NCBI RefSeq assembly: GCF_022712275.1
Contig: NZ_JALAGU010000037.1
Coordinates: forward strand, 43,564-107,563
Direction of reading: 5' to 3'
DNA: 64,000 nucleotides
DNA from: Corynebacterium sp.
Lineage (GTDB): Bacteria; Actinomycetota; Actinomycetes; Mycobacteriales; Mycobacteriaceae
Shown here: positions 27,164 to 36,127 of the stretch, piece by piece
Layout of the letters: the number at the start of each line of letters is the position of its first letter
How positions within the stretch are numbered: position 1 is the first letter of the stretch
Notes under the pieces: generated by a model
Database searches by the model: none
Told to the model about the DNA's origin: nothing
The model's input: only the letters and a program-made list of their open reading frames with translations
Program-made: the position numbers and the translations under genes

Positions 27164-29011
27164 CTACACGCCGCCGGCCAGGACCGAGGCCTCGTTGGCG
27201 TACGCGCGGTTGACCGCGGAAGTCATCGCCTTCAGGGAGGCGTAGGTGATGGAGCCGGCGATGCCGACACCCCACACCTTCTGGCCGTTGACCTCGGCCA
27301 GGACGTAGGCCGCGGCCTCGGCGTCGTCACCGGCGGTGCGGGCGTGCTGGGTGTACTCCTGCACCTCGAAGTCCACGCCGAGCGACTCCAGTGCCTGGGC
27401 GTAGGCGGCCAGCGGGCCGTTGCCGCGTCCCTGGATCGTCCTGTGCTCGCCGTTCCACTCGATCTCGGCGGTGACCTTGGTCTCCGAGCCCTCGGTCTGG
27501 GGGCCGTCGACAGTCACGGAAATCTGCTCCAGCGGGGAGACGCGGTCCAGGTACTCCCCGGAGAAGATGTCCCACATCGCCTTGGAGTTCACCTCGCCAC
27601 CCTCGGAGTCGGTGACCGCCTGGACGACGGCGGAGAATTCGACCTGCATCGGGCGCGGCATGTCCAGACCGTGGTCGGTCTTCATGATGTACGCGACGCC
27701 GCCCTTGCCGGACTGCGAGTTCACGCGGATGACGGCCTCGTAGCTGCGGCCGATGTCCTTCGGGTCGATGGGCAGGTAAGGGACCTCCCAGATGATCTTG
27801 GCGAACTCTTCGTCGCTGATCTCGTTGGCGTGGGCACCCGGGTGCGCCTCGTCGGCCATGTAGTCCATGCCCTTGTTGATGGCGTCCTGGTGGGAACCGG
27901 AGAAGGCGGTGAAGACCAGGTCGCCGCCGTACGGCGCACGCTCGTGGACCTCCAGCTGGTTGCAGTACTCCACCGTGCGGCGGATCTCCTCGATGTCGGA
28001 GAAGTCGATCTGGGGGTCCACACCCTGGGTGAACATGTTCAGGCCCAGGGTGACCAGGTCGACGTTGCCGGTGCGCTCACCGTTGCCGAACAGGCAGCCC
28101 TCGATGCGGTCCGCGCCAGCCATATAGCCCAGCTCGGCGGTGGCGACGCCGGTGCCGCGGTCGTTGTGCGGGTGCAGGGACAGCAGCACCGAGTCACGTC
28201 GGGAGATGTTGCGGTGCATCCACTCGATGGAGTCGGCGTAGACGTTCGGGGTGATCATCTCGACCGTGGACGGCAGGTTGATGATCATGGGGTTGTCCGG
28301 GGTCGGGTCCATGATCTCGATGACCTCGTCACAGACCTCCTTGGCGTACTCGACCTCGGTGCCGGTGTAGGACTCCGGGGAGTACTCCCAGCGCCAGTTG
28401 GTGTCCGGGTAGTCGACCGCGATCTCCTTGATCAGGTGCGCGGCGTCCGTCGCCAGCTGCTTGATGGCGGCCTTGTCCTTACGGAAGACCACCTTGCGCT
28501 GCAGGATGGAGGTGGAGTTGTAGAAGTGCACGATGACGTTCTTCGCCCCCTCGCAGGCCTCGAAGGTCCGGCGGATCAGGTGCTCACGCGCCTGGACCAG
28601 GACCTGGATGGTGACGTCGTCGGGGATCATGTTCTTCTCGATGATCTCGCGGACGAAGTCGAAGTCCGTCTGGGAGGCCGAGGGGAATCCGACCTCGATC
28701 TCCTTGTAACCCATCTTGACCAGCAGCTCGAACATCCGGCGCTTGCGCTCCGGGCTCATCGGGTCGATCAGGGCCTGGTTACCGTCGCGCAGGTCGACGG
28801 CGCACCACTGCGGCGCCTTGTCGATGACCTTGTCCGGCCAGGTGCGGTCCGGCAGCTGGAAGCGCTCGACCTCGGTGAAGTGCGGCTGGTAGCGGTGGAC
28901 CGGCATCTGGGACGGGCGCTGCTTGTTCCAGGCGGGCTGCCCGGCCGGGATCTCACCTGCGGGGGTGTCGATCCGGGCGGGGGCGGAGATGAAGGAATCG
29001 CTGGGGGTCAT
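27164..29011 (-). CDS. leuA: 2-isopropylmalate synthase
   Basis: Condenses acetyl-CoA with 2-ketoisovalerate, the first committed step of leucine synthesis. The 615-residue actinobacterial LeuA has a DRE-TIM barrel (CAVDLRDGNQALIDP with the metal-binding Asp, LHPHNDRGT with the HxH pair, GNGERTGN) and a C-terminal LeuA regulatory domain for leucine feedback (VDGPQTEGSETKVTAEI, GVDFEVQEY, YASLKAMTSAVNRA). AGGAG precedes the ATG. A leader peptide with four leucine codons and a hairpin lie upstream, indicating attenuation by leucyl-tRNA supply. Confidence 0.97.
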   Translation of the reverse strand: MTPSDSFISAPARIDTPAGEIPAGQPAWNKQRPSQMPVHRYQPHFTEVERFQLPDRTWPDKVIDKAPQWCAVDLRDGNQALIDPMSPERKRRMFELLVKMGYKEIEVGFPSASQTDFDFVREIIEKNMIPDDVTIQVLVQAREHLIRRTFEACEGAKNVIVHFYNSTSILQRKVVFRKDKAAIKQLATDAAHLIKEIAVDYPDTNWRWEYSPESYTGTEVEYAKEVCDEVIEIMDPTPDNPMIINLPSTVEMITPNVYADSIEWMHRNISRRDSVLLSLHPHNDRGTGVATAELGYMAGADRIEGCLFGNGERTGNVDLVTLGLNMFTQGVDPQIDFSDIEEIRRTVEYCNQLEVHERAPYGGDLVFTAFSGSHQDAINKGMDYMADEAHPGAHANEISDEEFAKIIWEVPYLPIDPKDIGRSYEAVIRVNSQSGKGGVAYIMKTDHGLDMPRPMQVEFSAVVQAVTDSEGGEVNSKAMWDIFSGEYLDRVSPLEQISVTVDGPQTEGSETKVTAEIEWNGEHRTIQGRGNGPLAAYAQALESLGVDFEVQEYTQHARTAGDDAEAAAYVLAEVNGQKVWGVGIAGSITYASLKAMTSAVNRAYANEASVLAGGV

Positions 29012-29059
29012 GGTGTGCTCCTGTTGCAGGTTCGACGCCGGTGGTGCGTCTCCGGTGGA

Positions 29060-29116
29060 AAAATACTCTCAACACCGACCGGCACGACTCAACTCCGCGA
29101 CGGGGAGCCGGTCGGT
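29060..29116 (-). terminator. leuA attenuator hairpin
   Basis: ACCGACCGGC and GCCGGTCGGT (29075-29084 and 29107-29116) form a perfect 10-bp stem starting just after the leader stop codon. On the minus strand it is followed by a T5 run at 29064-29060. This is a terminator-like structure between leader peptide and leuA. Competing pairings with the leader codon region were not worked out. Confidence 0.7.
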
Positions 29117-29173
29117 TTATGCCCTGACCCCGCCGCGGCTAAGAAGGAGAAGCTGACCGCGGAACGTGTTCAC
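29117..29173 (-). CDS. leuL: Leucine operon leader peptide (18 aa)
   Basis: The minus strand reads GTG to TAA as MNTFRGQLLLLSRGGVRA, with four consecutive leucine codons (CTT CTC CTT CTT) in its centre. A TACACT -10 at 29186-29181 places transcription start at the GTG, so the leader is itself leaderless. Stalling at the leucine codons when leucyl-tRNA is scarce should prevent the downstream hairpin and let RNA polymerase reach leuA. Leader peptides of this kind are described for actinobacterial leuA. The hairpin begins at the stop codon, which fits the expected geometry. Confidence 0.85.
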   Translation of the reverse strand: MNTFRGQLLLLSRGGVRA

Positions 29174-29283
29174 GTCGGCAAGTGTAACCCACAGCCGCCG
29201 GGAAGTGTGACACGGCCCATAGTCCCCACCGCATCCGGGGGGAACGCCACCGTGGCGCCGCACCCCCGCTAACGTCGTGGGCG

Positions 29284-30609
29284 ATGTCCACCCAGAGTCC
29301 ACCGTCCGCGCAGCGGCACCGCCGGTTCCCGGTCGTGCCGCTTGTCGCACTGGTCACCACCGTGCTGATGTACTCCGCCCTGCTGCTGGTGATGCAGATC
29401 AGGGGCTCCCGCCACGGCATGACCCTCACCGAGGTGATGATGCAGTGGGACTCCCGGTGGATGACGCTCATCTCCCGTCACGGCTACTCCGGCTTCGCCA
29501 TGGGGGACGCCGGGACGCCCGGTGGCGACCCCATTGAATGGCAGTCCGTGGCGTTTTTCCCGGGCTACCCCTGGCTGGTGCAGGTCCTCGCTGCGCCGGT
29601 CCGCATCCTCACCGGTGCCGAGATCACCGTCGCCGCTGCTGCGGTCGTGTCCGTGGCGGCGTCCGTGGCCATGGTCTGGGGGTTGGGGCGGCTGGCCGTC
29701 GACCGTCTCTGGCCGCGGGTCGCCGGCGGTGACCCCGGGCGACCTGTCTCCCCGGTGACGGCGGCGGTCCTCACCCTGGCGGTCGGCGTCCTCGCCCTCG
29801 GCGCACCGATGTCGGTGGTGTACGTGATGCCGTACTCGGAGTCCCTGTACACGGCGCTCGCGGTGTGGGCCGTGACCATGCTGTTGCGACGCCGCTACCT
29901 CACGGCCGGCGTCCTCGTCCTCTTCGCCGGGCTGACGCGGATCACCGCCGTGGTACTGGTGCTGACGCTGGCGGTGGCTGCTGCGGTGGAGTTGTGGCGC
30001 TGGTGGCGGGAGAGGGAGGGCGCCGGGAGGGTCGTGCGGGCCTGCGCGGCACCGGTCATCGGCGTCCTCGGGATCGCCGGGTACATTCGCTGGGCGAACG
30101 GCCGTACCGCGGAGATCGGCGGCTACTTCGAGGCCCAGGAGCGGGGCTGGCACTCCGGCTTCGACGCCGGACAGGCCACATGGAACTGGATCACCTCGTC
30201 CTCCCTGGACCTCACCACGACCGTCGGTGAGGGCGGGACCACCGACGGCACCATGCCCGGCTACGCGATCTCCACCTGGTCGATGATCCTCGTCGCCGTG
30301 CTGTGTGTGGCGTCCCTGTGGCCGCTGCTGACCGGCCGGATGCCGTGGCAGTTGTGGCTGCCTGCGGTGGCAGTCGCCGGTATGACGCTGGGTTCCGACG
30401 GCATCATGCACTCGCGTCCCCGGCTGCTGCTGATCCCGGTGCTCTTCCTGCTGCTGCCGCTGGTGGTGTGGGCACTGGCCCGGTTGCGCGCGCTGTTGGT
30501 GGTCCGGCCGTGGCTGGCGGGGATCCCGGTGGTCGTCGGGGTGGCCTGGTGTGTGGTGGGCTTCTGGGCCTCCGCCGAGATGCTGGTCGACTTCGCCTAC
30601 GCGATCTGA
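29284..30609 (+). CDS. PIG-V-like integral membrane glycosyltransferase
   Basis: 441 residues with about ten membrane segments. The first periplasmic loop has the PIG-V pattern: QWDSRWMTLISRHGY, where the Asp is the likely catalytic residue, then QSVAFFPGYPWLV. A later PYSESLYTALAVWA is also characteristic. PIG-V (GT76) enzymes are polyprenyl-phosphomannose-dependent mannosyltransferases; bacterial members may add mannose to cell-envelope lipids or proteins. TAACGT eight bases before the ATG suggests a leaderless start. It is divergent from leuL/leuA. The acceptor cannot be inferred here. Confidence 0.75.
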   Translation: MSTQSPPSAQRHRRFPVVPLVALVTTVLMYSALLLVMQIRGSRHGMTLTEVMMQWDSRWMTLISRHGYSGFAMGDAGTPGGDPIEWQSVAFFPGYPWLVQVLAAPVRILTGAEITVAAAAVVSVAASVAMVWGLGRLAVDRLWPRVAGGDPGRPVSPVTAAVLTLAVGVLALGAPMSVVYVMPYSESLYTALAVWAVTMLLRRRYLTAGVLVLFAGLTRITAVVLVLTLAVAAAVELWRWWREREGAGRVVRACAAPVIGVLGIAGYIRWANGRTAEIGGYFEAQERGWHSGFDAGQATWNWITSSSLDLTTTVGEGGTTDGTMPGYAISTWSMILVAVLCVASLWPLLTGRMPWQLWLPAVAVAGMTLGSDGIMHSRPRLLLIPVLFLLLPLVVWALARLRALLVVRPWLAGIPVVVGVAWCVVGFWASAEMLVDFAYAI

Positions 30610-30615
30610 GCCGGC

Positions 30616-31473
30616 TCAGTCCACGCTCTTGCGCGACAGGACGACGGTACTGGCGACCATGACCCACAGGGCGGCGGCCATGGCGATCCAGCCGAGCCCG
30701 TGGACCTGGAACTTCTCCGCGAGCAGCGTGTAGCCCAGTATGAAGGCGACGATCGGCTCACCGATGGTCATCGCGGGCAGGGAGTTCTTCAGCGCCCCTG
30801 CGTTGAAACTGAGCTGCTGGACGCCGGTGCCGATCGCCGCGCACGCCAGCAGTCCGTAGCCTTCCCAGGAGGTGATCAGACCGTGGATCCCGTCGGCGGT
30901 GAAGATCGCGACGACGGCCTTCGACAGTACCGCGAGATAACCCATGATGATGCCGGTGACCAGGCCGAGCAGCAGGGCCCGCTGGTTGGCGGGGCGGTGG
31001 CCGGCCAACCAGCACATCGCCACTATGACCACCAGGCCGGCACCGAGGGCGATGAACCAGTCGTCCAGCTCGGGGATCGACCGGCCGGGCAGTGGCTTAC
31101 CCCAGATCACGAGGACGCCGACCGCCACAGTCAGCAGTCCCGCCCAGAACATCTCGGATTTCGAGACGCGGCGTCCGTCGAACTTCGCTGACAGCGGCAG
31201 CGTGAACATCAGGGAGAGCACGAGGATCGGCTGGACGACCAGCAGGGTGCCGAATCCGAGGGCGACGATCTGCAGGCCGTAGCCGGCCAGGGCGCACAGA
31301 ACTCCTCCCCACCACTTCGGCCGCATGACAGCGGCGAGCAGTGGGGAGCCGTGGGCGTCGTCGGGGTCGCCGGAGGTCTGCTCCGCGATCTGGTGTCTGA
31401 GGACCGTGCCCCAGGCGATGGTCAGTGCGGAGAGAAGGGCGAAGACGACAGCGAGGGCGTTGCTGTGCATCAT
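30616..31473 (-). CDS. DMT-superfamily membrane transporter
   Basis: 285 residues with nine to ten hydrophobic helices in two repeats, the layout of drug/metabolite transporters. Short signatures include LVVQPILVLSLMFTLPLSA and IGEPIVAFILGYTLLAEKF, the latter typical of EamA/NIPA-like proteins. The substrate is unknown. The stop lies seven bases from that of the convergent PIG-V-like gene, with no obvious hairpin between. Two adjacent ATGs (31473 and 31470) are possible starts. Confidence 0.75.
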   Translation of the reverse strand: MMHSNALAVVFALLSALTIAWGTVLRHQIAEQTSGDPDDAHGSPLLAAVMRPKWWGGVLCALAGYGLQIVALGFGTLLVVQPILVLSLMFTLPLSAKFDGRRVSKSEMFWAGLLTVAVGVLVIWGKPLPGRSIPELDDWFIALGAGLVVIVAMCWLAGHRPANQRALLLGLVTGIIMGYLAVLSKAVVAIFTADGIHGLITSWEGYGLLACAAIGTGVQQLSFNAGALKNSLPAMTIGEPIVAFILGYTLLAEKFQVHGLGWIAMAAALWVMVASTVVLSRKSVD

Positions 31474-31531
31474 CGTGGCATCAGGCTATCCGAGTTCACC
31501 TCCCGACGGTGAAACGGCCGGTGCCCGGGGA

Positions 31532-32632
31532 CTACTTCGCGAAGTACTCCTCGATCTGGTCGAGGATCTCCATGGCGGAGAAGTAGTCGATGCGGAAGGC
31601 GGAGGCGCCGAGCTCGAAGACGCGGTCGTGTGTCACCGCGTAGGTGTTGGCGAGGGTCGGGATGGCCTTGAGCTTGTCGATGACCGGCTCGGTGCCGTCG
31701 ACGTTGATGCCGAGCACGGTCTTGCCGACCAGTGCCTTGTCGGCATTCTCGCCGGTGACCTGGCGGACGTCGGTCCGGCCGGCGTAGTCACCGTCGGTGC
31801 GCGCGACGTCGTCACCGGGGACGGAGAGTTCCCAGCCCAGATCCTTGATGATCTGGCCCTGGGCGGACTCGGCGGTCATGAAGTTGAGGTTGCCTTCCTG
31901 GGCGGGCAGCACGACGTTGACGGGCTGCTCCGGCTCCTCGATGTTCTCCTTGACCTCGGCGACACGGTCCTCGTAGGACTGGATGGCGTCGGCGGCCTCG
32001 GACTCGTGACCGGTGATCTCGCCGACCTGGGTAGTCAGATCGGTCCAGGTCTTGTCAGAGTAGTCGAGGACGACGACGGGCACGCCGATCTTCGTCAGCT
32101 CGTCGTACTGCTCGGTTGCCACATCCGCGCCCTTGGCGGCGACGACGATGAGGTCCGGGTCCTCGGCGGCGACCTTCTGCAGGTCAGGCTCGAGCTACCA
32201 GAGTGCCTTCACGCCCTGTTCGTCGGCCTCCTCGGCCCACTGGCTGAAGAATCCTTTGTCGTCCGAGGTAGGGCCGGCCTTGGCGCCGCCGGAGGCGACG
32301 ACCGGGGCATCCACGGCGAGCAGGGAGCCGGTCAGGGTCACCGAGGTGGAGACGATCTTCTCCGGCTTGGCGGGGATCTCGACCTCCTCGGTGTCACCGG
32401 TAGGCTGGCCGTTTTCGATCACGAGGGAGTCGACGGTGCGGGGCCAGGTGCCCTGTTCTGCGTCATCGGAATCAGAGTCGGAGTCCGACCCGTCGGCGGA
32501 GGCGGAGGCCGAGGTTCCGGTGTCCGAATCATCGTCGTCGTCGGAGCAGGCGGCGACACCGAGGGTGAGGGCGGTGGCGGCGGCCACGGCAGCGACGGCG
32601 CGGGACCGGCGGAACAGTGCGCGTGAGGACAT
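31532..32632 (-). pseudogene. Siderophore-binding lipoprotein gene interrupted by an amber codon
   Basis: A signal peptide with lipobox (LGVAAC) and an acidic Asp/Ser linker start a 366-codon FepB/FecB-like Fe3+-siderophore receptor. The in-frame TAG at 32197-32195 follows ALW. The intact neighbour at 32791 has WQLSPDLEK at the same place, so a CAG glutamine codon became TAG by one C-to-T change. Reading continues intact for 220 codons to the EEYFAK end. The lesion is therefore recent, or the codon is read through. Without full length, the second lobe and ligand cleft are missing. Confidence 0.85.
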
Positions 32633-32699
32633 GGAAGATCCTTCTCTCGAAAAACTCTTGGGTCAGTGGCATCCGGGGTCCGGGCACCTACCACGACAG

Positions 32700-32720
32700 G
32701 GTAAACGAAACCTCGCCTCA
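32700..32720 (-). promoter_or_regulatory. Possible DtxR iron box upstream of the disrupted lipoprotein gene
   Basis: The minus strand reads TGAGGCGAGGTTTCGTTTAC, which shares TnAGGCnAGGnTT with corynebacterial DtxR sites. The match is partial. The position, 70 bp before an iron-uptake gene, is the main support. Confidence 0.35.
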
Positions 32721-32790
32721 GTTCACGCCGGTCAATTACGGGGGGTGACGCAGCGGCGGTGCCCGTCACTTCACCCGTCACCTCATGACG

Positions 32791-33918
32791 TCACTTCACG
32801 AAGAGTTCGTCGATCCGGTTGAGCATCTTCATCGCCGAGTAGTAGTCCATCCGGAACAGCTCCGGCGGCATGGCGAACACCCGGTCATTCTGCACCGCGT
32901 AGGTGTCGGCCAGGATCGGCATGTTCTTCAGGTACTCCGCCGGATCCTCGCCGATGCCGGAGTCCACGGCCAGCACCGTGTGTCCGGTGAAGGCCTTGTC
33001 CTGGTTCTCCGCGGTGACCTGTCTGACGTCGGTGCGTCCGGCGAAGGGACCGTCGGTGCGCGCGACATCGTCGCCGGGCACGGTGAGCTCCCAACCGAGG
33101 TCGGAGGCGACCCGGCCCTGCGGTGACTCGGCCGTCATGTAGTTGGCGTTGCCCGACTTGTCGGCACTCGGCAGCACCAGGCTGACCGGCTGCTCCGGGT
33201 CCTCGATATTCGCCTTCACCTCGGAGACGCGCTCGTTGTACTCGTCGATGCGGGCCGCGGCGTCCGCCTCCCGGCCGGTCATCTCGCCGATCTCGGTGGT
33301 GAGATCCTTCCAGTCCATGTTGACGTAGTCGAGGACCACGACCGGCACACCGATGGCCTGGATTTTCTCCAGGCCGGGGACGGCCGTGTCCTGGCCGTTG
33401 GCGGCGACGAGGATGAGGTCCGGATCGGCGGTGACGATCTTCTCCAGGTCCGGGCTGAGCTGCCAGAGGCTCTCCACGCCCTTCTCCCGGGCCTCGTCGG
33501 CCCACTGGTTGAAGAAGCCCTCGTCGTTGTCCGCGGTCGAGCCGGTGGTCGCGCCACCGGTGGCGATCACCGGGGCGTCCACCGCCAGCAGGGAACCGGT
33601 GAGTCCCACGGCGGTCGAGACGATGCGCTGCGGCTGCTCGGGAATCTCCACATCCTCGGTCGCGCAGGTGGAGATGTCCATCTGGTCGGTGCAGTCCAGG
33701 TGGTGGTTCTCCACTGCGAGCGAGGAGACGGTGCGCGGCCAGGAGCCGTCGCCGGAACCGCCGCCCGTGGTGTCCCCGTCGGAACTGTCGTCGGAGCAGG
33801 CGGCGAGGCCGGCGGTCAGGATGAGTGCGGCGGCGACGGCGGTGGCGGCACGGAAACTGTGGCGGCTGTGGTGACTGAGGCGGCGGTTGCGGTCGGGGCG
33901 TCGGAACGGATGGGGCAT
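32791..33918 (-). CDS. Fe3+-siderophore ABC transporter substrate-binding lipoprotein
   Basis: 375 residues from ATG 33918 (AGAGGA eight bases upstream). A signal peptide ends in the lipobox LTAGLAAC, after which an Asp/Gly linker leads to a class III (FepB/FecB) binding fold: RIVSTAVGLTGSLLAVDAPVIATGG, SPDLEKIVTADPDLILV, GVPVVVLDYVNMDW. It would capture a ferric siderophore outside the membrane. No permease or ATPase gene is adjacent, so it must share one encoded elsewhere. It is a tandem paralogue of the amber-interrupted gene and is divergent from the siderophore-interacting protein gene. Longer upstream frames lack a ribosome site. Confidence 0.88.
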   Translation of the reverse strand: MPHPFRRPDRNRRLSHHSRHSFRAATAVAAALILTAGLAACSDDSSDGDTTGGGSGDGSWPRTVSSLAVENHHLDCTDQMDISTCATEDVEIPEQPQRIVSTAVGLTGSLLAVDAPVIATGGATTGSTADNDEGFFNQWADEAREKGVESLWQLSPDLEKIVTADPDLILVAANGQDTAVPGLEKIQAIGVPVVVLDYVNMDWKDLTTEIGEMTGREADAAARIDEYNERVSEVKANIEDPEQPVSLVLPSADKSGNANYMTAESPQGRVASDLGWELTVPGDDVARTDGPFAGRTDVRQVTAENQDKAFTGHTVLAVDSGIGEDPAEYLKNMPILADTYAVQNDRVFAMPPELFRMDYYSAMKMLNRIDELFVK

Positions 33919-33995
33919 GCGGGGTGTCCTCTGGAAGTGGGGTGTCAGGGAAGTGGCTACGGTAGCCGGGGAATGCAGTCCTGCTACCGGGCAAG

Positions 33996-34014
33996 CCAAT
34001 GCTAGCCTTGCCCC
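33996..34014. promoter_or_regulatory. Possible DtxR iron box between divergent iron genes
   Basis: The minus strand reads GGGGCAAGGCTAGCATTGG. It shares AGGCnnnGnnT-type positions with known DtxR sites and with the candidate at 32700. It lies between the binding-protein gene and the siderophore-interacting protein gene. TAGCCT within it could be the -10 of the rightward gene. Confidence 0.35.
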
Positions 34015-34039
34015 GAACCGTTCCGTGGAAAGGACCCCC

Positions 34040-36004
34040 GTGCCCCGCATCAGTCGTGACACCGACATCTACCCGATCTCCCTGCGTGAACTGGAGGTGC
34101 TGAGGGTCGAGGATGTCACCCCGGCGATGCGCCGCGTCACCTTCGGTGGGGCCGGCCTGCTCGCCCACACCCGTGACGGTGAACCGGTGCCTGCTCTGGT
34201 CAGTGACGGTTTCGATGACGATGTCCGGCTGATCCTCCCCGATCCGGAGACCGGGGAGCGCCCGTACCCGAAGTCCCTCGGTGACGGTCGACTCGACTGG
34301 AACGAGCAGGTCAACGACCTGTTCCGGACCTACACCGTGCGTACCTGGTCACCGGACGCCGGGGAATACGGCGAGCTCGCCATCGACTTCGCCCGCCACG
34401 GCGCAGGTCTGGCTGAGGGCTGGTCCGCTGCGGCGTCCGCCGGTGACAAGGTCTTCGTCGCCGGACCGAAGAACTGCGGCGCCCACCCGTCGCACACCGA
34501 CTGGCTGCTGCTCGTCGGTGACGAGACCGCCCTGCCCGCCATCGGACGCTGCCTCGAGGAATGCCCGGCCGACCATCCCGTCGTCGCCGTGGTGGAGGTC
34601 CCGACCCGCGCCGACATCCAGGACATCGACTGCGCCGCCGACCTCGACATGCACTGGGTCGTTCGCGACGAAGGCGGCGACTTCACCGAGGAACTGCTCA
34701 CCCACGTCCGCGGCGGCGGGAAACTCCCGGAGGGGACGCCGTTCCTCTGGGCCGCAGGTGAGGCCGGGCGGCTGAAGACGGTCCGCACCCTTGCCAAGAA
34801 GATGGGCGTGCCGCGTGAGCACGTCGAGATCGTCGGCTACTGGCGACGCAACAACGCCGTCGCCGAGGGAGCGACCGCCGGTACCGCCGGAACCTCCAGC
34901 ATCTCCCCGCTCATGGAGCTCTACGAGATGGCCGAGATCGCCCCCGGTCTGGCCCTACGCACCGCAGCCGAACTCCGCCTCTTCGAGCTGGTCGACGCTG
35001 CGGTGGAGGCTGCCGGAGCATCCGGTGCGACCGGTGCGTCTACGACCGCAGCCATCCCGACTGTCGCTGACGTCGCGCCCGCCGTCGGAGTCGAGGGCGG
35101 CGTCCTCCTGCGGTTCCTGCGCTACCTCGAGTCGCTCAAGCTGATCACCCTCATCACCCCGGAGGATGACGGACTCTCCGGCGGGGACGCTGCCGCGCTC
35201 ACCGGCGTGGGCCTGACCTCCCTCGGCCAGGAACTCTCCGACCCCGAAGGACCGGTCTCCCGGCTAACCGGCCCGGACGCCCTGCGTCCGCTGTCCTGGC
35301 TGCACCTCACCGAGGGGCTGCGCTCCGCCGCCCCCGTCCATGTCGGTTCCACCGGCTCCACCTGGGAGCAGCTGCGTGCCGCGGACCCGGGCATCGTCGA
35401 GAACCTGGCGGACGCCGAGGCCACCCGCGCCCAGTGGGTCGCCCCCGCCCTGGCCCAGGGATTCGGGCAGCTCTCCGCGCGGCTGACCGGGGGAGAGGGT
35501 CTGAAGTCGGTCGCCGTGGCCGGCGCCGGGGAAGGCACCGGCGCCGCGGTCTACGCCGATGAGCTGCTGCGCCACCACGATGACCTGTACGTCGTCGTCC
35601 TCGACACGGGTGCCGGTACCGACCGGCTCATCGCCGAGGTCGACAAGGCGCGCCGGGACCGGGTGACTGTGGTGGCATGGGACCGGGAGACCACCCCGGA
35701 CGTGCACGCCGGAGCGGTCCTCGTCGTCGACCCCTGTGCCCTCGTCGCTCCGGAGAAGGTGGCCGGGCTGCTGGCGTCCGCGGCCGGGATCGCCCCGCGG
35801 GTCGTCGTGGTCACCCGACTGCTCGCCGAGTCCGGTGACGAGGATCACGACTACGAGGAGGACCTCACCCGGCTGCTCCTCGAGGGCCGGTCGCTGCCCA
35901 CCAGGCGGGACCTGTCCAGGGCGATTTCCGCCGCTGGGCTGACCGGGGTCGCTGACCTGCCCGTCGGCTGGGGGACGCACGCCGTGGTGACGTTGAAGAT
36001 CTAG
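34040..36004 (+). CDS. Siderophore-interacting FAD reductase fused to an O-methyltransferase-like domain
   Basis: 654 residues from GTG 34040 (GGAAAGGA upstream). Residues 1-~285 are a siderophore-interacting protein (ViuB/SIP): FAD-binding FRTYTVRTW, GAGLAEGWSAAASAGDKVFVAGP, LLVGDETALPAIGRCLE and VEIVGYWRRN at the end. These reduce ferric siderophores to release iron. From ~300 a winged-helix dimerisation domain (LRTAAELRLFELVD, GGVLLRFLRYLESLKLI) and a Rossmann-like part with VAVAGAGEGTGAA resemble family-2 O-methyltransferases. The acidic SAM motifs are weak, so methylation is uncertain. The fusion is unusual. Three 11-bp repeat units start at its stop codon. Confidence 0.83.
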   Translation: MPRISRDTDIYPISLRELEVLRVEDVTPAMRRVTFGGAGLLAHTRDGEPVPALVSDGFDDDVRLILPDPETGERPYPKSLGDGRLDWNEQVNDLFRTYTVRTWSPDAGEYGELAIDFARHGAGLAEGWSAAASAGDKVFVAGPKNCGAHPSHTDWLLLVGDETALPAIGRCLEECPADHPVVAVVEVPTRADIQDIDCAADLDMHWVVRDEGGDFTEELLTHVRGGGKLPEGTPFLWAAGEAGRLKTVRTLAKKMGVPREHVEIVGYWRRNNAVAEGATAGTAGTSSISPLMELYEMAEIAPGLALRTAAELRLFELVDAAVEAAGASGATGASTTAAIPTVADVAPAVGVEGGVLLRFLRYLESLKLITLITPEDDGLSGGDAAALTGVGLTSLGQELSDPEGPVSRLTGPDALRPLSWLHLTEGLRSAAPVHVGSTGSTWEQLRAADPGIVENLADAEATRAQWVAPALAQGFGQLSARLTGGEGLKSVAVAGAGEGTGAAVYADELLRHHDDLYVVVLDTGAGTDRLIAEVDKARRDRVTVVAWDRETTPDVHAGAVLVVDPCALVAPEKVAGLLASAAGIAPRVVVVTRLLAESGDEDHDYEEDLTRLLLEGRSLPTRRDLSRAISAAGLTGVADLPVGWGTHAVVTLKI

Positions 36005-36032
36005 CCGGGGTCTAGCCAGGGTCGGGCCAGGG
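36000..36032. repeat. 11-bp tandem repeat starting at the stop codon of the SIP-fusion gene
   Basis: TCTAGCCGGGG, TCTAGCCAGGG and TCGGGCCAGGG follow one another, with a weaker fourth copy. The first contains the TAG stop of the upstream gene (36002-36004), and the second repeats that TAG in another frame. Confidence 0.7.
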
Positions 36033-36127
36033 TCTGGCGGTCCCCGTGCTTCCACAGCCTTACCTGGTCAGGTACGCTGGGCAGGTCTGAAAGTTCACAC
36101 CCGCAGCAGTAGACGGAGTAATCGACA

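Noticed and set aside
29281..30411. Long minus-strand frame opposite the PIG-V-like gene
   Set aside because: It is His/Arg/Gly-rich and has no motifs. The plus frame has a coherent multi-helix protein with family signatures.
33887..34039. Upstream extension of the siderophore-interacting protein
   Set aside because: It would run through the divergent promoter region. GTG 34040 has a clear GGAAAGGA site and begins the conserved sequence.
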